Source of the DNA: Chlorobium phaeovibrioides
Lineage (GTDB): Bacteria; Bacteroidota; Chlorobiia; Chlorobiales; Chlorobiaceae
Reading direction: 5' to 3'
NCBI RefSeq assembly: GCF_003968655.1
Contig: NZ_RXYK01000006.1
Location: forward strand, 1 to 64,000
Length of the DNA: 64,000 bases
Each line of letters begins with the position of its first letter. Position 1 is the first letter of the stretch. Of this stretch, positions 1 to 8,966 are shown piece by piece. A program made the translations under genes and the position numbers. Under the pieces are notes generated by a model. The model was given only the letters and a program-made list of their open reading frames with translations, had not been told where the DNA came from and made no database searches.

Positions 1-426
1 TGTCTCGAGGAGGCGTTCAGGAACTACGGAGTCCCGGAGATCTTCAACAGCGACCAGGGTTCCCAGTTCACCAGTGATGCGTTTATCGGCGCACTCAAAA
101 AGTACCCGACACTTCGCATCAGCATGGATGGCCGGGGTAGGGCCCTTGATAACATTTTCGTCGAGCGCCTCTGGCGCAGTGTCAAGCACGAGGATCTCTA
201 TGTGAAGGGGTACGGCTCCCCGGCAGAATTACAGCAGGGATTAACGGAGTATTTTGTAGATTACAACAGTGTGCGTTCACATCAGTCTCTGGACTACAGC
301 ACTCCGGATGAAGTGTATCGTTCAGGCCAAGGCGGCGGGGCCCACATCGTTGACAAGTACCGGCTCAAGAACGAGCCACAGGAAGAGTTAAATGAACAAG
401 AGGAGCAGCGCCTTTCTGCTGCATAA
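1..426 (+). CDS. IS3-family transposase (OrfB), C-terminal part
   Basis: This is the C-terminal 141 residues of a transposase open at the window edge and read in frame 1 from base 1. The rve integrase core is visible: NSDQGSQFTS carries the second catalytic Asp and ALDNIFVERLWRSVKHED carries the catalytic Glu of the DDE triad. The tail YNSVRSHQSLDYSTPDEVY is the usual end of IS3 OrfB proteins. It cuts and joins the element's DNA ends. No stop or frameshift interrupts the visible part, so the enzyme may be intact, but the N-terminus and OrfA cannot be seen. Confidence 0.9.
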   Translation, partial: CLEEAFRNYGVPEIFNSDQGSQFTSDAFIGALKKYPTLRISMDGRGRALDNIFVERLWRSVKHEDLYVKGYGSPAELQQGLTEYFVDYNSVRSHQSLDYSTPDEVYRSGQGGGAHIVDKYRLKNEPQEELNEQEEQRLSAA

Positions 427-480
427 ACAGCAGGTTGCCAACTTAAACTCAGGCCCTTTTTGTCTATAGGACGGGGTCCA
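1..480 (+). mobile_element. IS3-family insertion sequence, right (3') part only
   Basis: The window opens inside an insertion sequence. It holds the 3' part of a DDE transposase gene followed by about 54 bp of non-coding end. The element appears to stop at the GGGGTCCA at 473-480; read inward on the minus strand this gives a TGGACCCC tip, typical of IS3-family ends. The left end and any target duplication lie outside the window, so the outer border is inferred. The next gene, bchU, starts only 20 to 29 bp further on, so the element sits where that gene's promoter and leader would be expected. Confidence 0.75.
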
Positions 481-509
481 CTAAAAACCGCAGCCAATAC
501 ATGACCATG

Positions 510-1529
510 ATGAATGACATTCAATTATTACAGCAGAACGAGAGAGCCAACGAGCTCATCTTCAAGGGACTTGTTGAATTCGGCTGTTTCAAGGCTGCCC
601 TTGAGCTTGACCTCTTCACCCATATGGCCGGCTCTCCCAAAGAGGCGGAAACACTGGCTGATGACTGTCAGGCCATCCCCTCACGATTCGTCATGCTGCT
701 CGAAGCTCTCCGCCAGATAGGCATCACGCTTGAATCTGATGGCAAATGGAGCCTGACGCCTCTTGCTCGAGCAATGTTCGTGCCTCAAGCTGACCAGCCG
801 AACATGTATATGGTTCCTGTCGGCAAAGCAATGGCACATCTGTCAGAAAACTACTACCTGAAAATTGCCGATGCAGTCAGAGGAAAGCATGAGTTCCGTG
901 CAGAGGTTCCCTATCCTCCCATATCAAGGGAAGACAACCTCTACTTTGAGGAGATCCACCGCAGTAACGCATATTTTGCCATCAAACTCCTCCTTGAAGA
1001 AGCGGAGCTTTCAGGGACAAAAAACCTTGTTGATGTCGGCGGTGGAATAGGCGACATCTCTGCTGCGCTGCTTAAAAAGTATCCGGAACTCAACTCCACA
1101 ATACTCAACCTTCCCGGAGCCATCGGTCTGGTTGACGAAAATGCCGCAGCGCAGGGCGTTGGAGGACGGCTTAAGGGAGCTGCTGTCGACATTTACAAAG
1201 AAGCGTATCCGTCGGCAGATGCCGTCATGTTCTGCCGAATTCTCTATTCAGCAAACGAACAGCTGACCGGCATGATGTGCCGCAAAGCCTATGACGCACT
1301 TCCCGCAGGAGGAAGAATACTTATTCTCGACATGATTGTCGATAATCCCGAAGAGCCCAATTTCGATTACCTGAGCCACTATATTCTTGGCGCCGGGCTG
1401 CCCTTCTCCGTTCTCGGATTCAAGTCGCAGGAGAGCTACAGAGGCATTCTTGAAGAGATCGGCTTCAGCGATATCAGCATCACAAGACGCTACAACCACC
1501 TTCTCTGCCAGGCAGTCAAGAAGGGCTGA
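510..1529 (+). CDS. bchU: Bacteriochlorophyllide C-20 methyltransferase BchU
   Basis: BchU transfers a methyl group from S-adenosylmethionine to C-20 of the chlorin ring, the step that separates bacteriochlorophyll c and e from d. The protein has an N-terminal winged-helix dimerisation domain (RANELIFKGLVEFGCFKAALELDLF) and a Rossmann domain with the SAM motif VDVGGGIGD. A conserved His in DYLSHYILGAG falls at residue 290 when the start is the ATG at 510, matching the position I recall for the catalytic His of the Chlorobaculum tepidum enzyme. ATGs at 501 and 507 are in frame; none has a good ribosome binding site. The reading frame is intact, unlike in BChl d strains known to carry bchU mutations. 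An IS end lies just upstream and a strong terminator just downstream, so it is probably monocistronic. Confidence 0.93.
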   Translation: MNDIQLLQQNERANELIFKGLVEFGCFKAALELDLFTHMAGSPKEAETLADDCQAIPSRFVMLLEALRQIGITLESDGKWSLTPLARAMFVPQADQPNMYMVPVGKAMAHLSENYYLKIADAVRGKHEFRAEVPYPPISREDNLYFEEIHRSNAYFAIKLLLEEAELSGTKNLVDVGGGIGDISAALLKKYPELNSTILNLPGAIGLVDENAAAQGVGGRLKGAAVDIYKEAYPSADAVMFCRILYSANEQLTGMMCRKAYDALPAGGRILILDMIVDNPEEPNFDYLSHYILGAGLPFSVLGFKSQESYRGILEEIGFSDISITRRYNHLLCQAVKKG

Positions 1530-1547
1530 ACCAAAAAAAACAAAAAA

Positions 1548-1590
1548 GACCCCGGGCGGAAGAGAAGCATTCCGCCCGGGGTCTTTTTTT
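1548..1590. terminator. Bidirectional rho-independent terminator between bchU and the CoA-transferase gene
   Basis: A perfect 13-bp stem (GACCCCGGGCGGA at 1548-1560, complement at 1571-1583) encloses a 10-nt loop and is followed by seven T. On the minus strand the stem is followed by six T (the A run at 1542-1547). It therefore should stop both the plus-strand bchU transcript and the long minus-strand dcw/CoA-transferase transcript, which end here head to head. Confidence 0.93.
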
Positions 1591-1612
1591 ATTTCGCCCT
1601 TTTCAGCTGGAT

Positions 1613-2914
1613 CTAAGCCACGGGAACACTGACGCTTGAGCCATACACGGCATGAGCTTCACGGTTGATGTCCTCACGGAAATCCGGATGGGCAATGCTT
1701 GCAAGCGCTTCGGCCCGTTGCCGGAGATTCTTTCCATGCAGATTGACAATACCGTATTCGGTAACGACGAACTGCACATGGGCCCTCGTTGTCACAACGC
1801 CGCCACCCGGCTTGAGTCGGGGCACAATTCGTGACTCACCTCTGCGTGTGGTAGAGGGAAGGGCGATAATGGGTTTCCCTCCCTCGGAAAGCGCTGCACC
1901 GCGGATGAAATCCATCTGTCCTCCCACCCCTGAAAAATGCTTCTGCCCGATTGAATCAGCACAGACCTGACCGCTCATGTCAATTTCAATGGCGCTGTTG
2001 ATTGCTGTCGCCTTCGGATTTTTCCGGATTTCCCGGGTATCGTTGACATAATCTGAAGGGAACATCTCAACAAGCGGATTGTCATCAACAAAATCAAAAA
2101 GCCGGCGGGTACCGACAAGGAAGCTTGCAACAATAATGCCCTGATGGGTCTTCTTTCTGCTGCCGGTAATCACCCCTTTTTCAACAAGATCCACCACACC
2201 GTCGGAAAACATCTCCGAATGGATACCAAGATCTTTATGGCCCGAAAGGGCGGCGAGTGCTGCATCGGGAATGGCTCCGATACCCATCTGCAGAGTTGCT
2301 CCATCTTCAACGATTCCCGCGATATGCTGTCCGATGCGGAGCTCAATGTCGGTCAGGGGATGGGCGGGAGTCTCGGGCAGCGGGTCGTCAACACTCACCA
2401 TTGCATCTATGTGGCTCATGTGCAGCATCCCCTCACCATGCGTTCTGGGCATGTTCGGGTTGACCTGCGCAATGACGAGACGGGCATTCTGAACCGCAGC
2501 AAGGGCGGAGTCCACTGAAACTCCCAGAGAGCAGAAGCCGTGACGGTCTGGAGGCGACACATGAACAAGGGCCACATCAAGAGGAAGAATCCCGTTGCGG
2601 AAAAGGGAGGGAACATCACTCAAAAACACAGGAATGGCATCAGCATCGCCGCTCTGCACCGCAGCACGGACATTTTTACCGACAAAGAGAGAGTTAAGAC
2701 GAAAACTCTCCTGGAACTCAGGGCGAACATAGGACGCCTCGCCCTCAGTATGCAGACTCACAATCTCAATATTTCTCAACTCATTTGCCCTCCCGACCAT
2801 TGCGTCTATAAGCCGGTGGGGGGTTGCTGCCGCGGTATGCAGGAAAACGCGGTCGCCCGACTTAATTCCAGCCACTGCGGCCTCAGCGGAAAGCGCACTG
2901 TAATTCATCAACAT
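1613..2914 (-). CDS. Acetyl-CoA hydrolase/transferase family protein (CoA-transferase)
   Basis: The 433-residue protein belongs to the acetyl-CoA hydrolase/transferase family (4-hydroxybutyrate or butyryl-CoA:acetate CoA-transferase type), which moves CoA between short carboxylic acids or hydrolyses acetyl-CoA. The family signature GIGAIPDAAL and the segment GIHSEMFSDGVV, which carries the likely active-site Glu that forms the glutamyl-CoA intermediate, are present, as is the C-terminal FVVTEYGIVNLHGKNLRQRA block. It begins 26 bp after the ftsZ stop on the same strand, so it may be transcribed from the dcw operon, although a link to division is not expected. ATGs at 2914 and 2908 are both possible. 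The exact substrate pair cannot be read from sequence. Confidence 0.88.
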   Translation of the reverse strand: MLMNYSALSAEAAVAGIKSGDRVFLHTAAATPHRLIDAMVGRANELRNIEIVSLHTEGEASYVRPEFQESFRLNSLFVGKNVRAAVQSGDADAIPVFLSDVPSLFRNGILPLDVALVHVSPPDRHGFCSLGVSVDSALAAVQNARLVIAQVNPNMPRTHGEGMLHMSHIDAMVSVDDPLPETPAHPLTDIELRIGQHIAGIVEDGATLQMGIGAIPDAALAALSGHKDLGIHSEMFSDGVVDLVEKGVITGSRKKTHQGIIVASFLVGTRRLFDFVDDNPLVEMFPSDYVNDTREIRKNPKATAINSAIEIDMSGQVCADSIGQKHFSGVGGQMDFIRGAALSEGGKPIIALPSTTRRGESRIVPRLKPGGGVVTTRAHVQFVVTEYGIVNLHGKNLRQRAEALASIAHPDFREDINREAHAVYGSSVSVPVA

Positions 2915-2940
2915 ATAGTAGTCTGCCAGAAACGCCCGAG

Positions 2941-4218
2941 TCAGATCCCATTGATATTTCGGCGAAGATAGGCCGGAAGATCTGACTGACCTTTCTGAAT
3001 TAAATCTTCATGGTTGCACTGTCCACCGGGACCGTACGGTTCAAATCGGCCCTCATGCCCGGCGAAACCTCCTCCTGGAGCGTCATAAGGGCCACGGATA
3101 CTGATATTCTTTCGTATATAGGCGGGAATGGCGAGATTCTCAGGCGACACTCCTTTTGAGCTCCCTCTCTGAGCCCCGAAAGGCTCAACCTGGGGGCCAC
3201 TCTGAGGCCCATCCTTTTCTTTTATCGGTTGAGCACCTGCAGACTCCTGCCTGCGGCTGAATCCAGTCACAATAACCGTCACCCGAATCTCTCCGCCAAC
3301 CTGCTCCTCGTCAACATAACCGTTGATGATTTTTGCCTCACCACCGACCTGCTCCTCAATATGGCTCATGGCATCCTCAAGATCGCGCATGCTCACCTCT
3401 CCCGAAATATTGACAAGCACCCCCTTCGATCCGCCGAGACTGACGCCTTCAAGCAGAGGGCTTCCAAGGGCATCCGAAGCCGCCTTCAAGGCGCGACGCT
3501 CTCCTGCCGCGGCTGCCGACCCCATGACTGCATCGCCGGCTCCCGCCATAATGCTCTTGACATCGGCGAAATCCACATTGACATGACCATGGCTGGTAAT
3601 GATATCGGAAATTCCCTTTGCCGCCCGGTAAAGCACATCGTTGGCCATATTATATGCTTCGGTCGCACTGACTCCCTCGTCGGCAATGCTGAGTATCTTC
3701 TCATTCTCAACGAGAATGAGGGTATCTATGTATTTTCGCAGTTCCGTAATGCCGGCATCGGCAATCTCGGCCTTGACCCGGCCCTCGAACCGGAACGGCC
3801 GCGTCACCACACCGATGGTAAGAATCCCCATGTTCTTTGCAATGGAGGCTATGACAGGGGCGGCACCGGTACCGGTGCCCTTGCCCATTCCGGCAGCAAT
3901 GAAAACCATATCAGCCCCTTTCAGCTGTTCGGCAATCAATTCGCGGTCATCATCGGCAGCCTGACGCCCTTTTGTCGGGTCGGCGCCCGCACCCAGACCA
4001 CCGGTAGCCTTCCTTCCGATAGCCACCCGAAGGGGTGCCTTTGAATTCAGCAGTGCCTGCTTGTCGGTATTGAAGACGACATATTCAACACCCTCTATCT
4101 TCCTCTCTATCATATTGTTGACAGCGTTTCCGCCACATCCTCCAACACCAACAATACGGATGGTCACCCCCTTGCCCTGCTCACTGTCGAACAGGCCGGG
4201 ATCCAGTTCAAAAGGCAT
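2941..4218 (-). CDS. ftsZ: Cell division protein FtsZ
   Basis: FtsZ is the tubulin-like GTPase that forms the cytokinetic ring. The 425-residue protein shows the N-terminal GTPase ([14 protein letters not shown], then FNTDKQAL), the T7 loop region ([13 protein letters not shown]) and a C-terminal FtsA-binding tail ([14 protein letters not shown]). The start is set at ATG 4218, nine bases after a GGAGG; the in-frame GTG at 4227 directly abuts that GGAGG and is unlikely. A long Gly/Pro-rich linker precedes the tail. The tubulin signature loop reads GMGKGTGTG instead of the usual GMGGGTGTG, a Lys in place of the first Gly of GGGTGTG. The gene follows ftsA by 42 bp and ends the dcw cluster. Confidence 0.97.
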   Translation of the reverse strand: MPFELDPGLFDSEQGKGVTIRIVGVGGCGGNAVNNMIERKIEGVEYVVFNTDKQALLNSKAPLRVAIGRKATGGLGAGADPTKGRQAADDDRELIAEQLKGADMVFIAAGMGKGTGTGAAPVIASIAKNMGILTIGVVTRPFRFEGRVKAEIADAGITELRKYIDTLILVENEKILSIADEGVSATEAYNMANDVLYRAAKGISDIITSHGHVNVDFADVKSIMAGAGDAVMGSAAAAGERRALKAASDALGSPLLEGVSLGGSKGVLVNISGEVSMRDLEDAMSHIEEQVGGEAKIINGYVDEEQVGGEIRVTVIVTGFSRRQESAGAQPIKEKDGPQSGPQVEPFGAQRGSSKGVSPENLAIPAYIRKNISIRGPYDAPGGGFAGHEGRFEPYGPGGQCNHEDLIQKGQSDLPAYLRRNINGI

Positions 4219-4260
4219 ATGCGGCACCCTCCTCTTTCAGGGGGAGATTTTTCAGACAAT

Positions 4261-5556
4261 TCATAGCTGATCCCATACTTTTTTGAAGAAATCGGCAATA
4301 CCTCCACCCTTGCTTCCGCCCTCCGGAGGCTCCGCTCCTGAAGGCGTCGGCTGAGGCGGCGGAGGCACACCCTCCGACCCGGCCGGAGGCTCTCCGGAAA
4401 TGGGCTGCTCAAAGACTCGACCGGCAAGTCCCATAACCGTTGCATACACAGGGCTGTCGACAGACCCCCTGATTCCCCCCGACACCCCTTCGGGGTATCC
4501 GATACGCACATCAAGTCCCAGAACCCTCGAAGCAAGTTCCGCAGTGCCCGGCAGAAGCGATCCGCCGCCTGTTATGATGGCCCCGGCATTCAGAGAATCA
4601 TACAGTCCCGACTCCCGCAGCACATCACGAACCATTTCAAAAATCTCCATCATCCTCGCCTCAATAATCAGGGTGAGCGACTGCTTCGAGAAGTATTTCT
4701 CAGGACGACCCTCCACACCCGCAACAACAAGCTCGTCATCTCCAGCGCCCTCACCGAGATAGGCGAATCCATGAGCCAGCTTCATCTCTTCAGCCACCTC
4801 ATGAAGCGTCTTTACCCCGTGGGCAATGTCCTGAGTCACATCATTGGCGGCAATCTTGATGACTGCGGAATGATGGAGAGCTCCATTCAGATAGAGGGCA
4901 ACCTCCGTCGTTCCTCCACCAATATCAATAACGACAACCCCGCCGCGTTTTTCGCGATCCTTGAGAACAGCAAGCCCCGAAGCAATAGGCTCGAATGTCA
5001 TTGAGCCCACCTGCAGCCCCGCCTTCTCCACACACTCGCGGATATTGCGGATTTTGGTTTTCTGCCCAACCACTATCAGCGCACTGCCCTTCATGGTTGT
5101 GCCTGCAAGACCTATCGGATCGGGAAGGTCCTCCTGATCATCAACGGTGAACGATTGGGGAATAACATGGATGATCTCGTTTTCCATATCCAGATAACGG
5201 ATATTGGCTCTCGCCTTCTGAAGAAAACGCCGTACATCCGACTCGGAAACAAGGCCGGTCTGGTTGATGCTGATTTCCGCATCGCTTGTGATGCAGTGAA
5301 CATGTGTGCCCGAAATGCCGACATTGACCGGGCCAACCGTGATGGACGACTCCTGTTCCGCATCAGCAACAGCAGCCCTGATGGAGTCAACAGTCCGCTG
5401 TACATTCACCACAGTTGCACGCTGCAGCCCCTCCGATTCCGCATGGCCCTTGCCAAGCAGATTGAGCTGGCCGCGTCCGTCCCGTTCGGCCACAACAACA
5501 CAGACCTTGGTTGTTCCTATGTCAAGACCAATCGCTATATCACTGGTAGGCATCAT
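4261..5556 (-). CDS. ftsA: Cell division protein FtsA
   Basis: FtsA is the actin-like ATPase that tethers FtsZ to the inner membrane and recruits later divisome proteins. The 431-residue protein has the phosphate-1 motif IGLDIGTTKVCVVVAE near the start, the SHS2 (1C) insert after it, the phosphate-2 motif VVIDIGGGTTEVALY and the adenosine motif GAIITGGGSLLPG. A Pro/Gly-rich spacer leads to the membrane-binding amphipathic helix GIADFFKKVWDQL at the extreme C-terminus. Two adjacent ATGs (5556 and 5553) follow an AGAGG; the second has the better spacing. It lies between ftsQ and ftsZ, as in most dcw clusters. Confidence 0.96.
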   Translation of the reverse strand: MMPTSDIAIGLDIGTTKVCVVVAERDGRGQLNLLGKGHAESEGLQRATVVNVQRTVDSIRAAVADAEQESSITVGPVNVGISGTHVHCITSDAEISINQTGLVSESDVRRFLQKARANIRYLDMENEIIHVIPQSFTVDDQEDLPDPIGLAGTTMKGSALIVVGQKTKIRNIRECVEKAGLQVGSMTFEPIASGLAVLKDREKRGGVVVIDIGGGTTEVALYLNGALHHSAVIKIAANDVTQDIAHGVKTLHEVAEEMKLAHGFAYLGEGAGDDELVVAGVEGRPEKYFSKQSLTLIIEARMMEIFEMVRDVLRESGLYDSLNAGAIITGGGSLLPGTAELASRVLGLDVRIGYPEGVSGGIRGSVDSPVYATVMGLAGRVFEQPISGEPPAGSEGVPPPPQPTPSGAEPPEGGSKGGGIADFFKKVWDQL

Positions 5557-5598
5557 TCCCTCTTCAATGCATGAATTTTCAGTCGTTTAACCATTCTC

Positions 5599-6396
5599 TT
5601 ACGGGGCTGTGGCTGCATCTGTAGTGAACACCCTGTCCCTGAAACGCAAATCAACCACACGATAGCAGCCATACCCTTTTTTGGATATCACCGACTGCCA
5701 GAATATCCCGAATTTTTCCAACTTTTCCTTGAAGTCCCCATCATTGCCCACAATAAACCGGGCCGGGTCGCCGGCCACCGAAAACCAGCTTTCATTGGAC
5801 CCTTCAAGGTGAAGCTCACGAACCAGAATAGCCGCGTCAGGAACTCCGGAAAGCGCTTCTGAAAAACTCTTCACCAACCCAAGACTCTTCCGGTCAACCC
5901 GGAGAAACCCCCTCTCCCTCAGGGAGGGTGAAGGGATGCCCGAAACCTTTACCAGACCCTGCACCTTCGTCCCGAAGCCTGCAGGAGGAGGCAGAAGCAC
6001 CCCCTCGGAGTCCATCACAAAACGCTCCCCGCCAAAAAACACTTCCGCCAGAGGAACCCGCTCCCTGACAACAACACGAAGAACCCCGTTCAACTCCTGG
6101 CCAACCCTGACATGCTTCACCCAGGCCATTCCGGCAACCCGCCCTGAAACAGCGGAAGTATCAACATCATGAATGTTTTTTCCCTTCCATCGTCCAAGCC
6201 CCTTTGCAACCGCCGCCGAAGAAACAAGCTGCGCGCCATCCACGGCAACACTGCGGACCCGAACATCTTTCTGCCACTCTGATGCAGCAAAAGAGAGCCA
6301 TACAAGCATAAGCATGACAGGAAAGAACACCAGAAGAAACGCCTTCCATCCCCCGCCGGCACTGGCTCCCGTTCCGGTCCCCGCGGAATCAACCAT
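5599..6396 (-). CDS. ftsQ: Cell division protein FtsQ/DivIB
   Basis: This single-pass membrane protein links the cytoplasmic and periplasmic parts of the divisome. Counting from ATG 6396 (265 residues) there is a short cytoplasmic tail, one membrane segment at about residues 17-36 (AFLLVFFPVMLMLVWLSFAA), then a POTRA domain (VRVRSVAVDGAQLVSSAAVAK) and the FtsQ beta domain (VRERVPLAEVFFGGERFVMDSEGVLLP). An in-frame TTG at 6435 would add 13 residues and start 9 bp after the murC stop; neither start has a clear ribosome binding site. Sequence conservation in this family is low, so position between murC and ftsA is an important part of the call. Confidence 0.88.
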   Translation of the reverse strand: MVDSAGTGTGASAGGGWKAFLLVFFPVMLMLVWLSFAASEWQKDVRVRSVAVDGAQLVSSAAVAKGLGRWKGKNIHDVDTSAVSGRVAGMAWVKHVRVGQELNGVLRVVVRERVPLAEVFFGGERFVMDSEGVLLPPPAGFGTKVQGLVKVSGIPSPSLRERGFLRVDRKSLGLVKSFSEALSGVPDAAILVRELHLEGSNESWFSVAGDPARFIVGNDGDFKEKLEKFGIFWQSVISKKGYGCYRVVDLRFRDRVFTTDAATAP

Positions 6397-6444
6397 AAGA
6401 AACAACCATTTCGGTTTTATTACAACAAGCCACAATAAAAAACA

Positions 6445-7854
6445 TCACAAGTTTTCTTTTTCTCCACAGCGGGCAACCTCCGAAGCCATGGCGGTGATGT
6501 CACCGGCCCCCATAAAGAGAAGAATCGTCCCCCGAGGCCCGGCGGCGGAAGCCTCGTCAAGAAGCAGCCGCTTCAACTCCCCTGAGTCAGAGACATACAG
6601 GACATGCTTCCCGCCAGCCTTCGTGACGGCACCGGCAACCATTCCGGCATCCACACCGGGAAAATCCTCTTCTTTTTCGCGGGAGGGATAGATTGAGGAT
6701 ATATAGACCATGTCGGCACGCGAAAGTGCCCACCCATACTCGGAAGCAAACTCGCGGGTGCGCGAAAAAAGGTGAGGCTGGAATACAGCGACAATGCGCG
6801 CCGAAGGCCAGCCGTTGCGGGCCGCCTTGAGGGTAGCCTTGACCTCTGAAGGGTGGTGGGCATAATCATCAACAACCAGAAGACCGCGACCGTTGTCATA
6901 CTTTATCTGGAACCTCCGGCGCATGCCGCTGTAGCAGCCAAGTCCATGAACAAGCCTCGCCGGGTCGAGACCAAGCTCAAGACCGGTGGCAAAAGCCGCA
7001 AGAGCGTTCTGAACATTGTGCCGACCCGGAACAGCAATGCTCACTCCCGGATAGACCTCACCGAACGCCTGGACGGTAAAGGTTGTCCGGCCATTGGCCA
7101 TAACAATGTCTGTCGCCGAAACATCGGCCGGTTCATCAATACCAAAGGTGGTGCAGAGGCGGTTGAGGGAGCCGATGATCCCGCGGATTTCCGGCCAATC
7201 AGCGCAGCATATCACCCTTCCGTAAAAAGGCACCTTGTTGGCAAAAGCAACAAACGCCTTCTTCAAATCCTCAAGTGTGCCGTATGTATCCATGTGCTCG
7301 GCCTCAAGACTGTTGAGCACTGCAATGGTGGGGGTCAGTTTGAGAAAGGCTCGATCATATTCGTCTGCCTCAATCACCATATACTTTCCCGAGCCAACCA
7401 CAGTACTTCCTTTCAGATAGTCGGAAATGCCGCCGATCATCACCGTCGGCGACTCTCCCGCCTCAATGAGCATGGTCGCCACCATGGCCGTGGTCGTTGT
7501 TTTACCATGGGTGCCGGCAACGCAGATGCCCGACTTGTAACGCATCAGCTCGCCAAGCATTTCATCACGCTTCACCACAGGAATCCCCGCCTGCATAGCC
7601 GCCGCTATCTCAACATTGTCCTCCGGCTTCACCGCTGATGAGTATACCACAACATCACACGCTTCAACCTGCGATGCCTGATGGCCCAGATAGATGGTGG
7701 CGCCATGTGCGGCAAGCTTTTCGGTAACTTCACCGGAAGAAAGATCGGAACCTGACACCCCGAACCCCGACTTCAGCAGCAGTTCGGCTATGGCGCTCAT
7801 TCCCGCACCGCCGATACCGACAATATGCACCCGTTTTGTCTTTCCCAGCTCCAT
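6445..7854 (-). CDS. murC: UDP-N-acetylmuramate--L-alanine ligase MurC
   Basis: MurC adds L-alanine to UDP-MurNAc, the first amino acid of the peptidoglycan stem. The protein (469 residues) opens with the Rossmann motif [17 protein letters not shown], followed by the Mur-ligase P-loop [16 protein letters not shown] and the conserved [14 protein letters not shown] block. The C-terminal ligase domain includes [14 protein letters not shown]. The start is ATG 7854, nine bases after AAGGGAG; the in-frame TTG at 7863 touches that sequence and is rejected. It lies between murG and ftsQ; no murB or ddl gene separates murC from ftsQ as happens in many other bacteria. Confidence 0.97.
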   Translation of the reverse strand: MELGKTKRVHIVGIGGAGMSAIAELLLKSGFGVSGSDLSSGEVTEKLAAHGATIYLGHQASQVEACDVVVYSSAVKPEDNVEIAAAMQAGIPVVKRDEMLGELMRYKSGICVAGTHGKTTTTAMVATMLIEAGESPTVMIGGISDYLKGSTVVGSGKYMVIEADEYDRAFLKLTPTIAVLNSLEAEHMDTYGTLEDLKKAFVAFANKVPFYGRVICCADWPEIRGIIGSLNRLCTTFGIDEPADVSATDIVMANGRTTFTVQAFGEVYPGVSIAVPGRHNVQNALAAFATGLELGLDPARLVHGLGCYSGMRRRFQIKYDNGRGLLVVDDYAHHPSEVKATLKAARNGWPSARIVAVFQPHLFSRTREFASEYGWALSRADMVYISSIYPSREKEEDFPGVDAGMVAGAVTKAGGKHVLYVSDSGELKRLLLDEASAAGPRGTILLFMGAGDITAMASEVARCGEKENL

Positions 7855-7859
7855 TGAGT

Positions 7860-8966
7860 TCAACTCCCTTGTTTTGTTCCTGCAAGACTGATAATGCGAA
7901 GGGCCAGGTGGCGGGCAGCATCGGGAGCCCCGAGCCGTCCTGCAGCCTCACTCATTGCGCTCCTCCTTGCGCCGTCATGAAGCAGCTCCATGATGGCGGC
8001 AGCCGACTCTTCGGAATCGAGAACCGAATCCTCTATAACCTCAGCCGCCCCGGAATGCACAAGAGCGCGCGCATTATGGCGCTGATGGTCGCCTGTTGCG
8101 TAGGGGTACGGCACAAGAACAGAGGGCTTTGCGAGATTTGTCAGCTCCGCAATGCTTGATGCCCCTGCCCTGCAGAGCACCAGATCTGAGGCGCTGTAAG
8201 CCACTCCCATTTCCTCAATATAGGGAACAATCTGCAGATGCCTGGATGGCGGGCAGGCGTCCCGGATCCGTTCAAAGTCAACTGAACCAGTCTGCCAGAG
8301 AAGGTTGGCGGCTGCACAAAACAGATCATGATGCCGAAGCACCGCATTGTTTATGGAACGGGCACCGCGGCTGCCTCCAAACACAAGAAGCGTAGGGCGG
8401 GAAGGATCAAGACCAAAATGCTTTCGGGCAGCTGACGCATCCACCTGCGTGAAGGAACGGGCAGGATTGCCCGATACCATGACCCCCTTTTGTTTCGGAA
8501 GATACCGTGCCGCCTCCGCAAAGGAAAGATGCACTTCGGTAGCAAGAGCCGAAAGAAGCCGCGTCGTAACGCCGGGAAAGGCATTCTGCTCCTGAATCAG
8601 CGTCTTTTTTCCGAGAAGCTGTGCCGCAAAAAGCACCGGCGCACTGACAAAGCCTCCCGTTCCCACAACAACATCGGGCCGTTCCCTCCGAACAAGTGCC
8701 ACCGCTGAAGCAAGAGCAGCAGCAAAATCGGCAGCAATACCGATGTTTGCCGCCATATCTTTCAGACTCCGTCCCCTTCTCAGGCCGCGAACCTCAAGGA
8801 GGTGGAGGCGGTAGCCGAGCCGTGGCACCTCGCGGGCCTCAATACCCCGGGAAGTCCCGGCAAAAAGGACGGATGCCCCGGGCACCATTCGCTGCACCTC
8901 CTCCGCCATCGCTACAGCCGGATAGAGATGGCCTCCCGTCCCCCCACCGGCAAACAGAATATTCAT
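7860..8966 (-). CDS. murG: Lipid II synthase MurG (GlcNAc transferase)
   Basis: MurG transfers GlcNAc from UDP-GlcNAc to lipid I at the inner membrane face, making lipid II. The 368-residue glycosyltransferase family 28 protein begins [19 protein letters not shown], with the Gly-rich loop that binds lipid I, and has the C-terminal donor-site segment [27 protein letters not shown]. The start is ATG 8966: a GGAGGAAAGGG lies upstream and the codon overlaps the ftsW stop by 4 bp (ATGA). The open frame runs a further 94 codons upstream inside ftsW, but that part is Cys/His-rich and unlike MurG, so it is not coding in this frame. Confidence 0.97.
   Translation of the reverse strand: MNILFAGGGTGGHLYPAVAMAEEVQRMVPGASVLFAGTSRGIEAREVPRLGYRLHLLEVRGLRRGRSLKDMAANIGIAADFAAALASAVALVRRERPDVVVGTGGFVSAPVLFAAQLLGKKTLIQEQNAFPGVTTRLLSALATEVHLSFAEAARYLPKQKGVMVSGNPARSFTQVDASAARKHFGLDPSRPTLLVFGGSRGARSINNAVLRHHDLFCAAANLLWQTGSVDFERIRDACPPSRHLQIVPYIEEMGVAYSASDLVLCRAGASSIAELTNLAKPSVLVPYPYATGDHQRHNARALVHSGAAEVIEDSVLDSEESAAAIMELLHDGARRSAMSEAAGRLGAPDAARHLALRIISLAGTKQGS

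Noticed and set aside
3229-4044. 271-codon plus-strand open frame opposite ftsZ
   Set aside because: Antisense of a conserved gene with no recognisable motif or ribosome binding site.
6853-7638. 261-codon plus-strand open frame opposite murC
   Set aside because: Same reason: it mirrors the murC coding sequence and has no family features.
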